Shown: positions 9,818 through 18,541 of the stretch, one piece after another
Numbering within the stretch: position 1 is the first letter of the stretch
Layout of the letters: each line of letters opens with the position of its first letter
Origin: Weizmannia acidilactici
Lineage (GTDB): Bacteria; Bacillota; Bacilli; Bacillales; Bacillaceae_C
NCBI RefSeq assembly: GCF_008974185.1
Contig: NZ_BKZP01000029.1
Span: 1-42,866, forward strand
Length of the DNA: 42,866 nt
Direction of reading: 5' to 3'
Notes under the pieces: generated by a model
What the model saw: only the letters and a program-made list of their open reading frames with translations
Databases searched by the model: none
What the model was told of the DNA's origin: nothing
Position numbers and translations under genes: made by a program

Positions 9818-10444
9818 TCAGTTTACTCTCCTTTGATTCGGACGAGTAGAAGACATATTTGCGCCTTCTTTTACACCTTCTGATTTTAAGACACTAAATA
9901 CGGTCTTAAAAAAGATCTTTATATCAAATAAAAAAGAAACTTTTTCTATATACTCTCCATCCAGCGCAGCTTTAACTGGTATTGGGAGTTCATCCCTTCC
10001 ATTAATTTGTGCCCATCCAGTTAATCCTGGCAAAATATCATTCGCCATATATTTATCTCTTTCTTCAATAAGGTCAAATTGGTTCCACAATGCAGGCCGA
10101 GGTCCAATAATACTCATATCACCCTTTAAAATATTTATGATCTGCGGCAATTCGTCAAGACTAGTTTTCCTTAAAAGTCTGCCACTTTTTGTAATAAATG
10201 CATCAGGATTTTGCAGCAAATGTGTTGGCATATCTTTTGGCGTTTCCGTCCGCATCGTTCTAAACTTTAAAATAAAGAAGTGCTCCTTGTTTTTTCCTAC
10301 TCTTTTTTGCTTAAAAAATACCGGCCCTCTTGAGTCCAGCTTAATTACTAAAGCAATAAGTAAAAAAAATGGCGATAAAAGAATCAGCGCCACTAAAGAC
10401 AGTATAAAGTCTATTATTCTTTTGATTGTAGGATTATATTTCAT
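9818..10444 (-). CDS. Initiating phosphoglycosyltransferase (PglC/EpsL-like)
   Basis: This 208-residue protein is the small monotopic type of bacterial sugar transferase: one N-terminal hydrophobic segment (residues 10-33), then the catalytic domain with SRGPVFFKQKRVGKN, FFILKFRTMRTETP, the DELPQ acidic pair (Asp-Glu) and GDMSIIGPRP. It transfers a sugar-1-phosphate to undecaprenyl phosphate and so starts each repeat unit. Enzymes of this size usually prefer modified amino sugars such as diNAcBac, QuiNAc or FucNAc, which agrees with the flanking dehydratase and reductase. It lies 3 bp from the reductase gene and 25 bp from the dehydratase gene. Confidence 0.9.
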   Translation of the reverse strand: MKYNPTIKRIIDFILSLVALILLSPFFLLIALVIKLDSRGPVFFKQKRVGKNKEHFFILKFRTMRTETPKDMPTHLLQNPDAFITKSGRLLRKTSLDELPQIINILKGDMSIIGPRPALWNQFDLIEERDKYMANDILPGLTGWAQINGRDELPIPVKAALDGEYIEKVSFLFDIKIFFKTVFSVLKSEGVKEGANMSSTRPNQRRVN

Positions 10445-10469
10445 TTGCCAGAACAGCTCCCTATCGATT

Positions 10470-12293
10470 TTACTGGCTTACCAGCGGCACGCCTTCACTG
10501 AATTTTGTATTTGCTATTTTTATTAATATTTCTTTAAGCTCTTGAGAATCTTTATTCAGCAATGAATCAATGACATGATATAGATCTTCCTTGTTCATCG
10601 GACTTGCTTTGCCAACATGAATCTTAGGATAGATTGACTTTTTCTGAACCTCATTTTCGTTTAACAGTTCTTCATACAACTTTTCTCCCGGTCGTTTCCC
10701 GGTGAATTTTATTCCAATCTCATCAATTGAAAAGCCGGATAACGTGATAAGATTTTTAGCCAAATCAACAATTTTGACTGGTTCTCCCATGTCTAACACA
10801 AATACTTCTCCTCCCCTTGCAAGCGCACCTGCTTGGATCACAAGCCGGGAAGCTTCTGGTATCGTCATAAAATATCTTGTCATATCAGGATGTGTAACCG
10901 TAACCGGCCCACCAGCCTGAATTTGCTTTTTAAATAATGGAATAACGCTCCCTCTACTTCCTAAAACATTACCAAACCGGACCGCAACAAAATTGGTCTT
11001 GCTTTCCTTGGCTAAGTTTTGAATAATCATCTCAGCAAATCGCTTTGTCGCCCCCATTACGTTTGGTGGGTTTACTGCCTTATCTGTTGAGATCATTACA
11101 AAACTCTTGACACCAAAAGTATCGGCTGCTTCTGCAACATTTCTTGTTCCAAAAATATTATTTTTTACGGCTTCTGTTGGATTATATTCCATTAATGGCA
11201 CATGCTTATGGGCAGCAGCGTGGTAAACGACATCTGGTTTATATTCATTCATAATGTCAAAGATGCGAACGCGGTCTTGTACATCAGCTATAAGGGGGAC
11301 AATTTCGATATCATTATCGTATTTATTTCTTAATTCCATATCAATCGTGTAAATACTATTTTCGCCATGCCCTAAAAGCAATAGTTTTTTAGGTGAGAAT
11401 TGTGCTACCTGGCGGCAAATTTCTGATCCAATGGAACCGCCCGCACCGGTTACCAATACAGTCTTTCCCGTTAATTTCTCTGAAATCATGGACATGTCAA
11501 GTTCAATTGGTTCTCTTCCAAGTAAGTCTTCAACCTGTACATCCCGGATTTGGTTAACAGAGACTTTGCCGGTGATCAAATCTTCAAGCATTGGCAATAC
11601 CTTTGTTTTTGCTTTTGTTTTTGCACATTCTTCATAAATACGCTGCATTTCCGTTCTTTTTAAGGAAGGAATGGCAATGACAATATGGTCAATATCGTAT
11701 TGCTTAACTGCCCAAGGGATTTCACTAACCATTCCGACTACCGGCACTCCGTAAATTTCAAGTTTCCATTTGTTCGGGTCATCATCTATAAAAGCAACTG
11801 GTTCTAAATCTGCATCCTTGCTTTTTAATAATTGATGGGCGACCATTGTGCCAGCAGAACCAGCTCCGATGATTAGTGTCCTCTTTTTTTGAACCTTGCT
11901 AGCCATAAAGCGATCTCTGTACACCCTCCATGAAAACCGTGAGCTCCCGATTAACAAAATATGGATCATCCATGTAATGGTCAATACCCGCCAATAAACA
12001 TTATGGATAGCAATGAATTGGACAACGGCTGTAATTACTGCTGCAAAAGTAACTGCTTTTATAATTGCAGTTAATTCACCTACGCTTGCATATTCCCAAG
12101 CCTTTTGATATAAACGATATCGAAAAGCAAAAATATGATAGCTGATTAATAATGTTAAAGAACTAACCCAAAGCATTGGGTGTGTATACACATTCATATA
12201 AGGATTTAAAATAAAATATCCAGCAAAGACAGCACAAAGTACAATCGCCGAGTCCAGCAGCATCAAGATCGGCAACCGTTTTTTTAATGACAT
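10470..12293 (-). CDS. Membrane UDP-HexNAc 4,6-dehydratase (EpsC/PglF/CapD family)
   Basis: This 607-residue protein has four N-terminal membrane helices (residues 8-115), a CoA-binding-like Rossmann domain (IIGAGSAG near 141) and a second, catalytic Rossmann domain (TGAGGSIG near 282-289). The active site reads STDKAVNPP at about 402-410 followed by NVMGATK, in which Met replaces the usual Tyr of Tyr-x3-Lys. That substitution is characteristic of the WbpM/PglF/CapD branch. The reaction is UDP-GlcNAc to the 4-keto-6-deoxy sugar. The gene marks the edge between AT-rich serotype genes and the less AT-rich conserved part of the locus. Confidence 0.92.
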   Translation of the reverse strand: MSLKKRLPILMLLDSAIVLCAVFAGYFILNPYMNVYTHPMLWVSSLTLLISYHIFAFRYRLYQKAWEYASVGELTAIIKAVTFAAVITAVVQFIAIHNVYWRVLTITWMIHILLIGSSRFSWRVYRDRFMASKVQKKRTLIIGAGSAGTMVAHQLLKSKDADLEPVAFIDDDPNKWKLEIYGVPVVGMVSEIPWAVKQYDIDHIVIAIPSLKRTEMQRIYEECAKTKAKTKVLPMLEDLITGKVSVNQIRDVQVEDLLGREPIELDMSMISEKLTGKTVLVTGAGGSIGSEICRQVAQFSPKKLLLLGHGENSIYTIDMELRNKYDNDIEIVPLIADVQDRVRIFDIMNEYKPDVVYHAAAHKHVPLMEYNPTEAVKNNIFGTRNVAEAADTFGVKSFVMISTDKAVNPPNVMGATKRFAEMIIQNLAKESKTNFVAVRFGNVLGSRGSVIPLFKKQIQAGGPVTVTHPDMTRYFMTIPEASRLVIQAGALARGGEVFVLDMGEPVKIVDLAKNLITLSGFSIDEIGIKFTGKRPGEKLYEELLNENEVQKKSIYPKIHVGKASPMNKEDLYHVIDSLLNKDSQELKEILIKIANTKFSEGVPLVSQ

Positions 12294-12326
12294 CTATTGT
12301 CATCCCCCTGATTTAAACGTATAGTT

Positions 12327-13208
12327 CTACTTAACGAGCGATTCGGTCATGATTTCTTTTATAAATGTCTGCAGTTCATCTTTCATATTTTCATCTTGCA
12401 AAGCAAATTCAATCGTTGTTTTCACAAACCCCAATTTCTCCCCTACATCATACCGTTTGCCCTCAAACTGGTAAGCAAATACTCTTTGAATCTGATTCAG
12501 CTGCTGGATGGCATCTGTTAATTGGATTTCGCCGCCGGCGCCTTTTTCCTGTTTGTCCAGGAACATAAAGATTTCCGGTGTCAATAAGTAACGGCCGATA
12601 ATGGCAAGATTGGATGGTGCGGTGCCTTGTTTTGGTTTTTCGACAAATTTGTCAACTTGATATCGGCGGCCTTCTTTGGAAGCGGGTGCGATAACGCCGT
12701 ACCGGTGTGTTTCTTCTTCTGGGACTTGCTGGACGCCGATAATGGAAGAATGGGTTTCTTCGTACTGATCAATGAGTTGTTTTAAGCATGGCGGGTCGTT
12801 TTGGACAATATCATCACCAAGAAGGACTGCAAATGGTTCGTCGCCGATAAAGTTGCGCGCACACCAGACAGCATGCCCCAGACCGAGTGGTTCTTTCTGT
12901 CGGATATAGTGGATATTGGCTAAGTTGGATGAGTAGCGGACTTTATCTAAGAGGTCGAATTTTCCTTTTTCAGCAAGGTTTTGTTCAAGTTCCCAGGCGT
13001 TGTCAAAATGGTCTTCGATCGCGCGTTTTCCTTTTCCGGTTACAATGATGATGTCTTCGATACCGGATTCAACGGCTTCTTCGACTATGTATTGGATCGT
13101 AGGCTTGTCCACAATTGGCAACATTTCTTTCGGCATGGCTTTTGTTGCAGGCAAAAACCTTGTCCCTAAACCAGCGGCAGGAATAATCGCTTTTCTTACT
13201 TTTTTCAT
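12327..13208 (-). CDS. gtaB: UTP-glucose-1-phosphate uridylyltransferase
   Basis: The 293-residue protein is a full-length GalU/GtaB nucleotidyltransferase. The pyrophosphorylase signature [20 protein letters not shown] sits at residues 11-30, with [27 protein letters not shown] and DKFVEKPK following in order. It makes UDP-glucose, feeding capsule sugars, wall teichoic acid glucosylation and glycolipid synthesis. The ATG has AAGGGGG at a good distance. It lies 33 bp before the dehydratase gene and about 300 bp after ywqE, so it may begin a second transcript. I found no convincing promoter. Confidence 0.95.
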   Translation of the reverse strand: MKKVRKAIIPAAGLGTRFLPATKAMPKEMLPIVDKPTIQYIVEEAVESGIEDIIIVTGKGKRAIEDHFDNAWELEQNLAEKGKFDLLDKVRYSSNLANIHYIRQKEPLGLGHAVWCARNFIGDEPFAVLLGDDIVQNDPPCLKQLIDQYEETHSSIIGVQQVPEEETHRYGVIAPASKEGRRYQVDKFVEKPKQGTAPSNLAIIGRYLLTPEIFMFLDKQEKGAGGEIQLTDAIQQLNQIQRVFAYQFEGKRYDVGEKLGFVKTTIEFALQDENMKDELQTFIKEIMTESLVK

Positions 13209-13513
13209 TGTCAGTACCCCCTTATGTTCATCAATTGTTAAGATTTCGTATGTATCCTATCCATTACAAATATCTTGAATTTCGAAATTTTACATTCTAT
13301 ACTTTTCAGGTGTAGAAATAGTGCAAATTAAAACCGGGCATCTAACCCGCCCTCACATCATACTTCCGACGACAAGCGTCTAAGGTGCTTAAAAACACCC
13401 ACAGCATGACCGAGTGCCTCACGTGATAACGGATGGGAGACATGTCCGAAAAGCGCATCGCAAAACGATAAACCCACTAAAATACTTGGATTTTGTCCAG
13501 AAAAGAAAGCCGA
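13209..13513. other. Intergenic region with unexplained structured segment
   Basis: About 305 bp separate gtaB from the phosphatase gene. The gtaB leader takes the left part. From about 13330 to 13500 the base composition changes. A short hairpin is possible around GGGCATCTAACCCGCCC, and the minus strand stays open in one frame for about 45 codons without a start or ribosome-binding site. I do not recognise it. It could be a remnant of a mobile-element end. Confidence 0.3.
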
Positions 13514-14278
13514 TTAAAACAGACCAAAAAGCTTCTTTTGTTTAATCGGCTGCGGGACTTCTCTGTAGATGTTTTGGCCGCTTACAAGCAGTTCGGCATT
13601 TTCCGTGAAGAAATAAAGCATATCCGCGCCGTATTTCTTTGTCACTTCGTCAACCGCTTCTTCCATTTTAAACGATCGGGTCGTCACATTGTGGGAATCT
13701 GAAGCAAGGAAATGGGTGAGGTTTGCTTCAATCAGCTGCTCGCTGAATTTTTTAATCTTTTTCCCGAACGCACCAATCAGGCTTGCCGCCGTAATTTGCG
13801 TCGCTGCGCCGTTATTCACCATTTCGAACAGGCGGTCCGGATGCTGCATCAGTTCGGCATTCCGTTCCGGATGGACAATGATCGGCACCAGACCCTTCAC
13901 CTGGATATCGTATAAAAGCGTTTCGGCATAGCGCGGGACATGGCCGGACGGGAATTCAATAAAGAGGTATGAGGAACCGGCTAATGTTTGGATTTCCCCT
14001 TTTTCAAAATCCTCCAAAATTTCGCCGTATATGCGGTTTTCCTGCCCCGGCAGGATGGTTAAATCGATTTGTTCTTCTTTTAATCTCGCATTCAATTCGT
14101 CAACTTTTGAGACAATGTCCGTTTTGCGGTTTTCATATTTTCCATTCATATGGTGGGGGGTGGCGATGATCGTATCAATCCCCTGCGATACAGCCTGCTT
14201 CGCCATATCTAGGCTGTCATAAATCGTCTGTGCGCCGTCGTCAATTCCCGGCAAGATGTGGCAATGGATATCAATCAT
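13514..14278 (-). CDS. ywqE: PHP-type tyrosine-protein phosphatase (YwqE/CpsB)
   Basis: This 254-residue protein starts MIDIHCHILPGIDDGA, which gives the metal-binding H-x-H of the PHP fold. ATPHH (around residue 41), an E in LPGQENR, the VHPERN block and SDSHN supply the remaining metal ligands, so all motifs of the CpsB/YwqE family are present. These manganese-dependent enzymes dephosphorylate the tyrosine cluster of the partner kinase, here ywqD, and so set capsule output. A GGAGGGG site precedes the ATG. A good promoter lies 65-93 bp upstream, so this gene can be expressed separately from the kinase. Confidence 0.93.
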   Translation of the reverse strand: MIDIHCHILPGIDDGAQTIYDSLDMAKQAVSQGIDTIIATPHHMNGKYENRKTDIVSKVDELNARLKEEQIDLTILPGQENRIYGEILEDFEKGEIQTLAGSSYLFIEFPSGHVPRYAETLLYDIQVKGLVPIIVHPERNAELMQHPDRLFEMVNNGAATQITAASLIGAFGKKIKKFSEQLIEANLTHFLASDSHNVTTRSFKMEEAVDEVTKKYGADMLYFFTENAELLVSGQNIYREVPQPIKQKKLFGLF

Positions 14279-14342
14279 CGAAACCCCTCCAAATTTTCTT
14301 TCAAATGGAATTTCATTTCAATGTCGGCAATACTCTAAAAAA

Positions 14343-14371
14343 ATTATAGTCCAATTTTACCATTTTTTCAA
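14343..14371 (-). promoter_or_regulatory. SigA-type promoter for ywqE
   Basis: On the minus strand TTGAAA (14366-14371) and TATAAT (14343-14348) are separated by 17 bp. Both hexamers are close to consensus, and transcription would start about 55-60 bp before the ywqE start codon. Confidence 0.7.
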
Positions 14372-14403
14372 CATTACTAGAAAGATTTTTGTGACAAAAC
14401 CCT

Positions 14404-15135
14404 TCATTCTTTTCCATAATAGTAATAATAATGTGTATGCTGCGTTTTCTTGTTGTTCAGGACAACGCCGAGCAAATTGGCATTGGCTGCCTCAAGCAGT
14501 TCTTTCGCTTTTTTCACCGCATCCACTTCCGCTTTTCCGCTCGATACGACAAGAATCGTGCCGTCGCATTGGTTTGTCAGCACTTGCGCATCCGTTACCG
14601 CAAGAACCGGCGGTGTGTCCAGCAAAATGACATGGTATTCTTCTTTCGCTTCTTTTAAAAATTCCTTCATCGCCCGCGAGCTGAGGAGTTCTGCCGGGTT
14701 TGGCGGAATCGGGCCGCTCGGCAAGATATGCAGGTTTTCGACATCTGTTTTTGACACTGTCTCCCGCAGTGTACCCTGCTTTGTCAATACGGTTGTGAGT
14801 CCAAACGTATTCGTCATCCCGAATGTGTAATGAACGGTCGGGTGCCGCAAATCCGCATCGACAAGAAGCACCCTTTTCCCTTGCTGTGCAAAGACAACAG
14901 CGAGATTCGCGATAACTGTCGATTTTCCTTCTCCCGGGCCGCTTGATGTGACCATCAACAACTGCAAATCATTGTCGACGGATGAAAAACTGATGTTTGT
15001 CCGGATCGTCCGGAACTGTTCGGAAATCGGCGATGTCGGGTTTAGTTTTGCAATTAATTTCCTTCTTGTGTTCAACAGCTTTGTTTTCTTAGGCGCCAAC
15101 AGTCTCAACCTTTCCCTTTGTTTTTTTTCCTGCAC
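14404..15135 (-). CDS. ywqD: BY-kinase, cytoplasmic ATPase part (YwqD/CpsD)
   Basis: This is a bacterial tyrosine kinase of about 230-243 residues. ISEQFRTIRTNI precedes Walker A (GPGEGKST, about 66-73), Walker A' (VLLVDADLR, about 89-97) and Walker B (VILLDTPPVLAVTD). It ends in a tyrosine cluster, HYYYYYGKE, the autophosphorylation site. It pairs with the membrane activator encoded just upstream and controls chain length and sugar-enzyme activity. The start is uncertain. The GTG at 15135 overlaps the upstream gene by 47 bp and has a ribosome-binding site 16 nt away. A TTG at 15099 has AAAGG nine bases upstream and only a short overlap, so it is a good alternative. Confidence 0.92.
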   Translation of the reverse strand: MQEKKQRERLRLLAPKKTKLLNTRRKLIAKLNPTSPISEQFRTIRTNISFSSVDNDLQLLMVTSSGPGEGKSTVIANLAVVFAQQGKRVLLVDADLRHPTVHYTFGMTNTFGLTTVLTKQGTLRETVSKTDVENLHILPSGPIPPNPAELLSSRAMKEFLKEAKEEYHVILLDTPPVLAVTDAQVLTNQCDGTILVVSSGKAEVDAVKKAKELLEAANANLLGVVLNNKKTQHTHYYYYYGKE

Positions 15136-15826
15136 GCGTGGCGGTGTTTAACTCCTGGTCGTCAATCTGCCCGATCACCCCAAGGACAGGCAGTTCCAAA
15201 ATCTGCTCAATGTCTTGTTCATCTTTAATGGTGTTATCCAAGTATTCAAGCAGGAAGGCGATCCCGATACCGATCATCAGGCCGACAACAAGCGCGATCG
15301 CAATGTTCAGGAGCGGTTTCGGCTGTACAGGTTTTTCTGCTACTTGTGCTTTGGAAATGATCGTGACGTTGTCCACTTTCATGATCTTTTTGATTTCGCT
15401 TTTAAACACATTCCCGATCTTATTGGCGATTTTTGCTGCCATATACGGGTTCGTGTCCCGGACTGTCAAGGTGAATACTTGTGAATTTTGCTCGCTGCTA
15501 ACCGTAATTTTGCTGTTCAGCTCGTCGCTTGTCATTTTCAAGTTCAGTTCGTCAATCACTTTATCCAAAATGGCCGGGCTTTTGATAATGACATTATATG
15601 TGTTGACCAACTGCACATTTGTCTGTACGGCATTTGTTGTATACATCGATTGGTCATCGCTTGCTTTATTAACAAGGATCTGCGTAGAAGATTCATAGAC
15701 AGGCGTTATGACAAAATAGGTGACAACGGCCGTTACGATCATGGCACCCAGTGTAACCAGCGCGATCATCGAGAGCCGCTTGCGCAAAACCTGCATGAGT
15801 TCTTTTAGACTGATTGTTTCTTCCAT
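15089..15826 (-). CDS. ywqC: Wzz/CpsC-type kinase activator and chain-length regulator
   Basis: I start this at the ATG at 15826, which has a perfect AAGGAGG five bases before it; the frame opens nine codons earlier. The 245-residue product has the Wzz topology: SLKELMQVLRKR, a first membrane helix (about residues 18-40), an extracytoplasmic domain and a second helix (about 175-195) preceded by the proline-rich EKPVQPKPLLN motif. The short cytoplasmic tail activates the kinase. It is the first gene of the minus-strand operon. The stop lies inside the start region of the kinase gene, so translation is probably coupled. Confidence 0.9.
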   Translation of the reverse strand: MEETISLKELMQVLRKRLSMIALVTLGAMIVTAVVTYFVITPVYESSTQILVNKASDDQSMYTTNAVQTNVQLVNTYNVIIKSPAILDKVIDELNLKMTSDELNSKITVSSEQNSQVFTLTVRDTNPYMAAKIANKIGNVFKSEIKKIMKVDNVTIISKAQVAEKPVQPKPLLNIAIALVVGLMIGIGIAFLLEYLDNTIKDEQDIEQILELPVLGVIGQIDDQELNTATRAGKKTKGKVETVGA

Positions 15827-15883
15827 GTTTTCCTCCTTCAAAATATGCGGCATGATAGCGAAATTGATAGAAAACTACCGTAC

Positions 15884-15889
15884 ATTATA
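15884..15889 (-). promoter_or_regulatory. Extended -10 promoter of the capsule operon
   Basis: The minus strand reads TGGTATAAT, an extended -10 (TG-n-TATAAT), about 58 bp before the ywqC start. The -35 region (GCAAAT at 17 bp) is poor, as is common for extended -10 promoters. Upstream DNA is AT-rich and shared with the divergent hydrolase gene. Confidence 0.55.
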
Positions 15890-16014
15890 CCATAATTTTC
15901 TTTAAAATTTGCTGTAAACTGGAATAATTTTAATGTTTTTGCTACAAGAAGTATTTAAGCATCAATCGGTGTCTATTCAAATCGTTTTCTGGCATTTCCT
16001 TCCTCAGGTTTTTG

Positions 16015-16043
16015 TTGTGCAAAATGGCGTTTTTTGTCATAAT
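16015..16043 (+). promoter_or_regulatory. Probable promoter of the SGNH-like hydrolase gene
   Basis: TTGTGC (16015-16020) and CATAAT (16038-16043) are 17 bp apart, about 45 bp before the start codon at 16089. The hexamers are moderate matches. Confidence 0.4.
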
Positions 16044-16088
16044 TTTTGTAGATTTGCAATGAAGTTTCATTTGCTGGAGGTTTTGTGC

Positions 16089-16898
16089 ATGAAAATTTTG
16101 GCGACAATAATGTCGATCCTTGCCGCTGTTGTCGTGTTCGTGGCGGGGAATATGTACTGGGGATACAAGACAGATCCCAGCCGGTTTCAAGATTCGGCTG
16201 CGGAGGCAAAAGAAACGAAAACCACTTCGGAAACATCCGCGAAGATGGGAGCCGCGAAAACGTCGGAGAAGCCGAATACGGACTTCACCGCATACACCGC
16301 ACACTGGCCGAAGCAGGCCCGCACGGATTTTAAAGCCGCGATTAGCAAGGGACGTGCTTACAAGATCGCGATTGTCGGATCGGATGCAATGGGCATCGAT
16401 TCAAACGGCTGGGGGCCGCAACTGAAGCAGGCGTTAAGGAAAGCGTACGGCAGCCATGTCCATGTTTCCCTTTTCGCCTATGACATGAATTCAGACGAGT
16501 TTATCCGTGAAGGGAAGTACAAAGATGTGGCGGATTTTCAACCGGATCTTGTGCTGTTTGAGCCGTTCATTTTGAACAATAACGGGGCTGTTGCGATGGA
16601 AAATCAGCTGAATGATATTAAGACTGCCGCAGCTGCGTGGAAAGATGCGGTGCTCCTGATCCAGCCGTCGTTCCCGCTGTACCAGGCGACGAACTATCCT
16701 GACCAGGTCGACCAGCTCGAGATGTTTACAAAAGTGGAAGGTTATACTTATCTGAACCATTGGAAAAACTGGCCGGACCCAAACAGCGGGAAGTTTAAAG
16801 CGTATGTCAAGTTCGAAAACGGCGAACAAACCGCCCCGAGCGCAAAAGGCGTGAAAGTTTGGTACGAATATTTGCGTGATTATTTTATTGCGGATTGA
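16089..16898 (+). CDS. Membrane-anchored SGNH/GDSL-hydrolase-like protein
   Basis: The ATG at 16089 follows CTGGAGG by eight bases and gives a 269-residue protein; longer starts lack a ribosome-binding site. Residues 1-25 form a signal anchor (MKILATIMSILAAVVVFVAG). A Lys/Thr/Ser/Glu-rich linker follows, and then a domain beginning KIAIVGSDAMGIDSNGW, whose GSD replaces the usual GDS nucleophile block. DLVLFEPFILNNNG corresponds to the block with the oxyanion Asn. Such proteins accompany capsule loci in bacilli and may remove O-acetyl groups outside the cell. The nucleophile block is non-canonical, so activity is uncertain. It is transcribed away from the capsule operon. Confidence 0.7.
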   Translation: MKILATIMSILAAVVVFVAGNMYWGYKTDPSRFQDSAAEAKETKTTSETSAKMGAAKTSEKPNTDFTAYTAHWPKQARTDFKAAISKGRAYKIAIVGSDAMGIDSNGWGPQLKQALRKAYGSHVHVSLFAYDMNSDEFIREGKYKDVADFQPDLVLFEPFILNNNGAVAMENQLNDIKTAAAAWKDAVLLIQPSFPLYQATNYPDQVDQLEMFTKVEGYTYLNHWKNWPDPNSGKFKAYVKFENGEQTAPSAKGVKVWYEYLRDYFIAD

Positions 16899-16959
16899 AT
16901 AAAGTGGCTATACCCAAAGCCCCTTTTAAGCAGAAATTTTTCAAGCATTGTCAGGACCG

Positions 16960-17850
16960 TTTTAGGCGTTTTTCCTCTAACGATCCTGACGTTGCTTCTC
17001 TGAATCATTTCTTTGGGGAATTTTTCCTCTAACAAGTCTTTTCCCACGGGGAAATTTTTGCTCTAACAGTTGTGAGATAACTTCTCTGAACCATTTCCTC
17101 GGGATGTTTTTACTCTAACGGTTGTAGCGGGGTTTCTAAAGTCCGTTCATGTGGAAATTTTTTACCCCAATGGTTCTTACACCGCTTCTAAAGTCCGTTC
17201 ACGTGGAAAACTTTCACCCCAACGGTTCTTACACTGCTTCTAAAGAACATTCACGAGTGAAATTTTTACTCCAATGGTTCTTACACCGCTTCTAAAGTCC
17301 GTTCACGTGGAAAACTTTCACCCCAACGGTTCTTACACCACTTCTAAAGACCGTTCACGCAAGAAATTTTTACTCCAATGGTTCTTACACTGCTTCTAAA
17401 GAACATCCACGAAGGAATTGTTCACTCCAACGGTTCTTACACTACTTCTAAAGTCCGTTCACGCAAGAAATTTTTACTCCAATGGTTCTTACACCGCTTC
17501 TAAAGACCATTCACGAGTGAAATTTTTACTCCAATGGTTCTTACACTACTTCTAAAGTCCGTTCACGCAAGAAATTTTTACCCCAACGGTTCTTACACTG
17601 CTTCTAAAGTCCGTTCACGTGGAAAACTTTCACTCCAACGGTTCTTACACCGCTTCTAAAGACCATTCACGTGGGTTGATTTTACCCCAATGGTTCTTAC
17701 ACCGCTTCTAAAGTCCGTTCACGAGAGTTATTTTTACCCCAATGGTTCTTACAGGCCTTCTAAAGAACGTTCACGAGGGTTGATTTACCCCAACGGTAGT
17801 GACACAGCTTCTCTGAACCATTTTCTCGGGGAAATTTTACTCCAAAGGTC
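16960..17850. repeat. Tandem array of about 16-17 degenerate 52-bp units (array A)
   Basis: Successive units start at 17068, 17120, 17172, 17224, 17276, 17328 and 17380, exactly 52 bp apart, and the pattern continues to about 17850. The best-kept core is CTTCTAAAGTCCGTTCACG followed by an A/T stretch, CCCAA and GGTTCTTACAC. Outer units at both ends carry a variant core (CTTCTCTGAACCATTTCCTC), so the array has a conserved centre and related edges. The unit length is not a multiple of three and no reading frame is kept. It fills the gap between the hydrolase and the sigma factor. It is related to array B at 26856-27592. Confidence 0.93.
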
Positions 17851-17925
17851 CCGCCGGCTCGCTTTTCCCGCAGGGGTCGCGTAAATTTTGCGCAACAATC
17901 TCGAATGATCACATTTACCTTACAT

Positions 17926-17967
17926 AAAAAAGGGGTGCCCCGGGTCTTTTGGGACAGCCCCTTTTTG
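17926..17967 (-). terminator. Terminator of the sigma-factor gene
   Basis: An inverted repeat pairs AAGGGGCTGTCCC with GGGGCACCCCTT and is followed on the minus strand by a T run. It lies two bases after the sigma gene stop. The stem resembles the ends of the MITE-like element at 38214-38411. Confidence 0.8.
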
Positions 17968-17968
17968 C

Positions 17969-18454
17969 TCAACTTTGTTGTATTTGTTTTTTGATCTTCT
18001 CAAGCGCCCCTTTCCGCCATTTTTTGATGGCGCTGATCGATTTGCCTTCAATGACGGCGATTTCACCTGGTTTCAGCTGCAGGTAAAAGGTGGCGACAAC
18101 CCATTTTTTCTCGTTTTCCGTCAAGCCGTCGCAATAGCTGAGCAGCGTTTCGAGCTCAAGCGGCGGGCGCAGCGACATGTCCGTCTCCACGCTCCAAAAT
18201 TCTTCCTTCGGGTAAACAACCGTCTCATCCTCTTTCCTGGCTTTCGCGAGCGCCGTCAGCATTTTCCCGCGGATTGTCGCATACGCATAGCCCGTAAATG
18301 ACCCTTTGTCTTCCTGCATATTTTGATAAGCTTCCCAAAGGGCAATGAGGCCGATCTGCTCAAACTCATCCACATTTTTATAAATGCGGAGCCTGCGGAT
18401 CATGTGGTAGATCATCGGCCGGTATTGCTCCAATACTTCTTCAAAACTTTCCAT
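17969..18454 (-). CDS. Short sigma-70 family factor beside comK
   Basis: The 161-residue protein looks like a compact sigma factor. Region 2 covers about residues 10-70 (YRPMIYHMIRRLRIYKNVDE, EQIGLIALWEAY, GYAYATIRGKML) and region 4 about 110-155 (LTENEKKWV, LKPGEIAVIEGKSISAIKKW as helix-turn-helix). The spacer between them is short. Its size and layout recall SigH/ComX-like alternative sigma factors; I cannot name an orthologue. AAAGGGG lies seven bases before the ATG. It is transcribed divergently from comK across about 440 bp, so a role in competence is plausible, but that is inferred from position only. Confidence 0.8.
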   Translation of the reverse strand: MESFEEVLEQYRPMIYHMIRRLRIYKNVDEFEQIGLIALWEAYQNMQEDKGSFTGYAYATIRGKMLTALAKARKEDETVVYPKEEFWSVETDMSLRPPLELETLLSYCDGLTENEKKWVVATFYLQLKPGEIAVIEGKSISAIKKWRKGALEKIKKQIQQS

Positions 18455-18541
18455 TTCGCTTCCCCTTTTGGAAAGCGCGCTTTCCTTGAATTCCCGGGTT
18501 GCCTATACAATACCAGGCATGCGCGGGGCTTTCGAACGGCC

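Noticed and set aside
16085-16425. Overlapping plus-strand frames rich in Arg inside the SGNH-like gene
   Set aside because: They are shadows of the real frame, with no ribosome-binding sites and unusual composition.
16960-17850. CRISPR array
   Set aside because: The whole 52-bp unit is repeated with drift; there are no unique spacers, no short constant repeat and no cas genes.
17690-17884. Open frame within array A
   Set aside because: The 52-bp unit is not a multiple of three, so the frame is chance.
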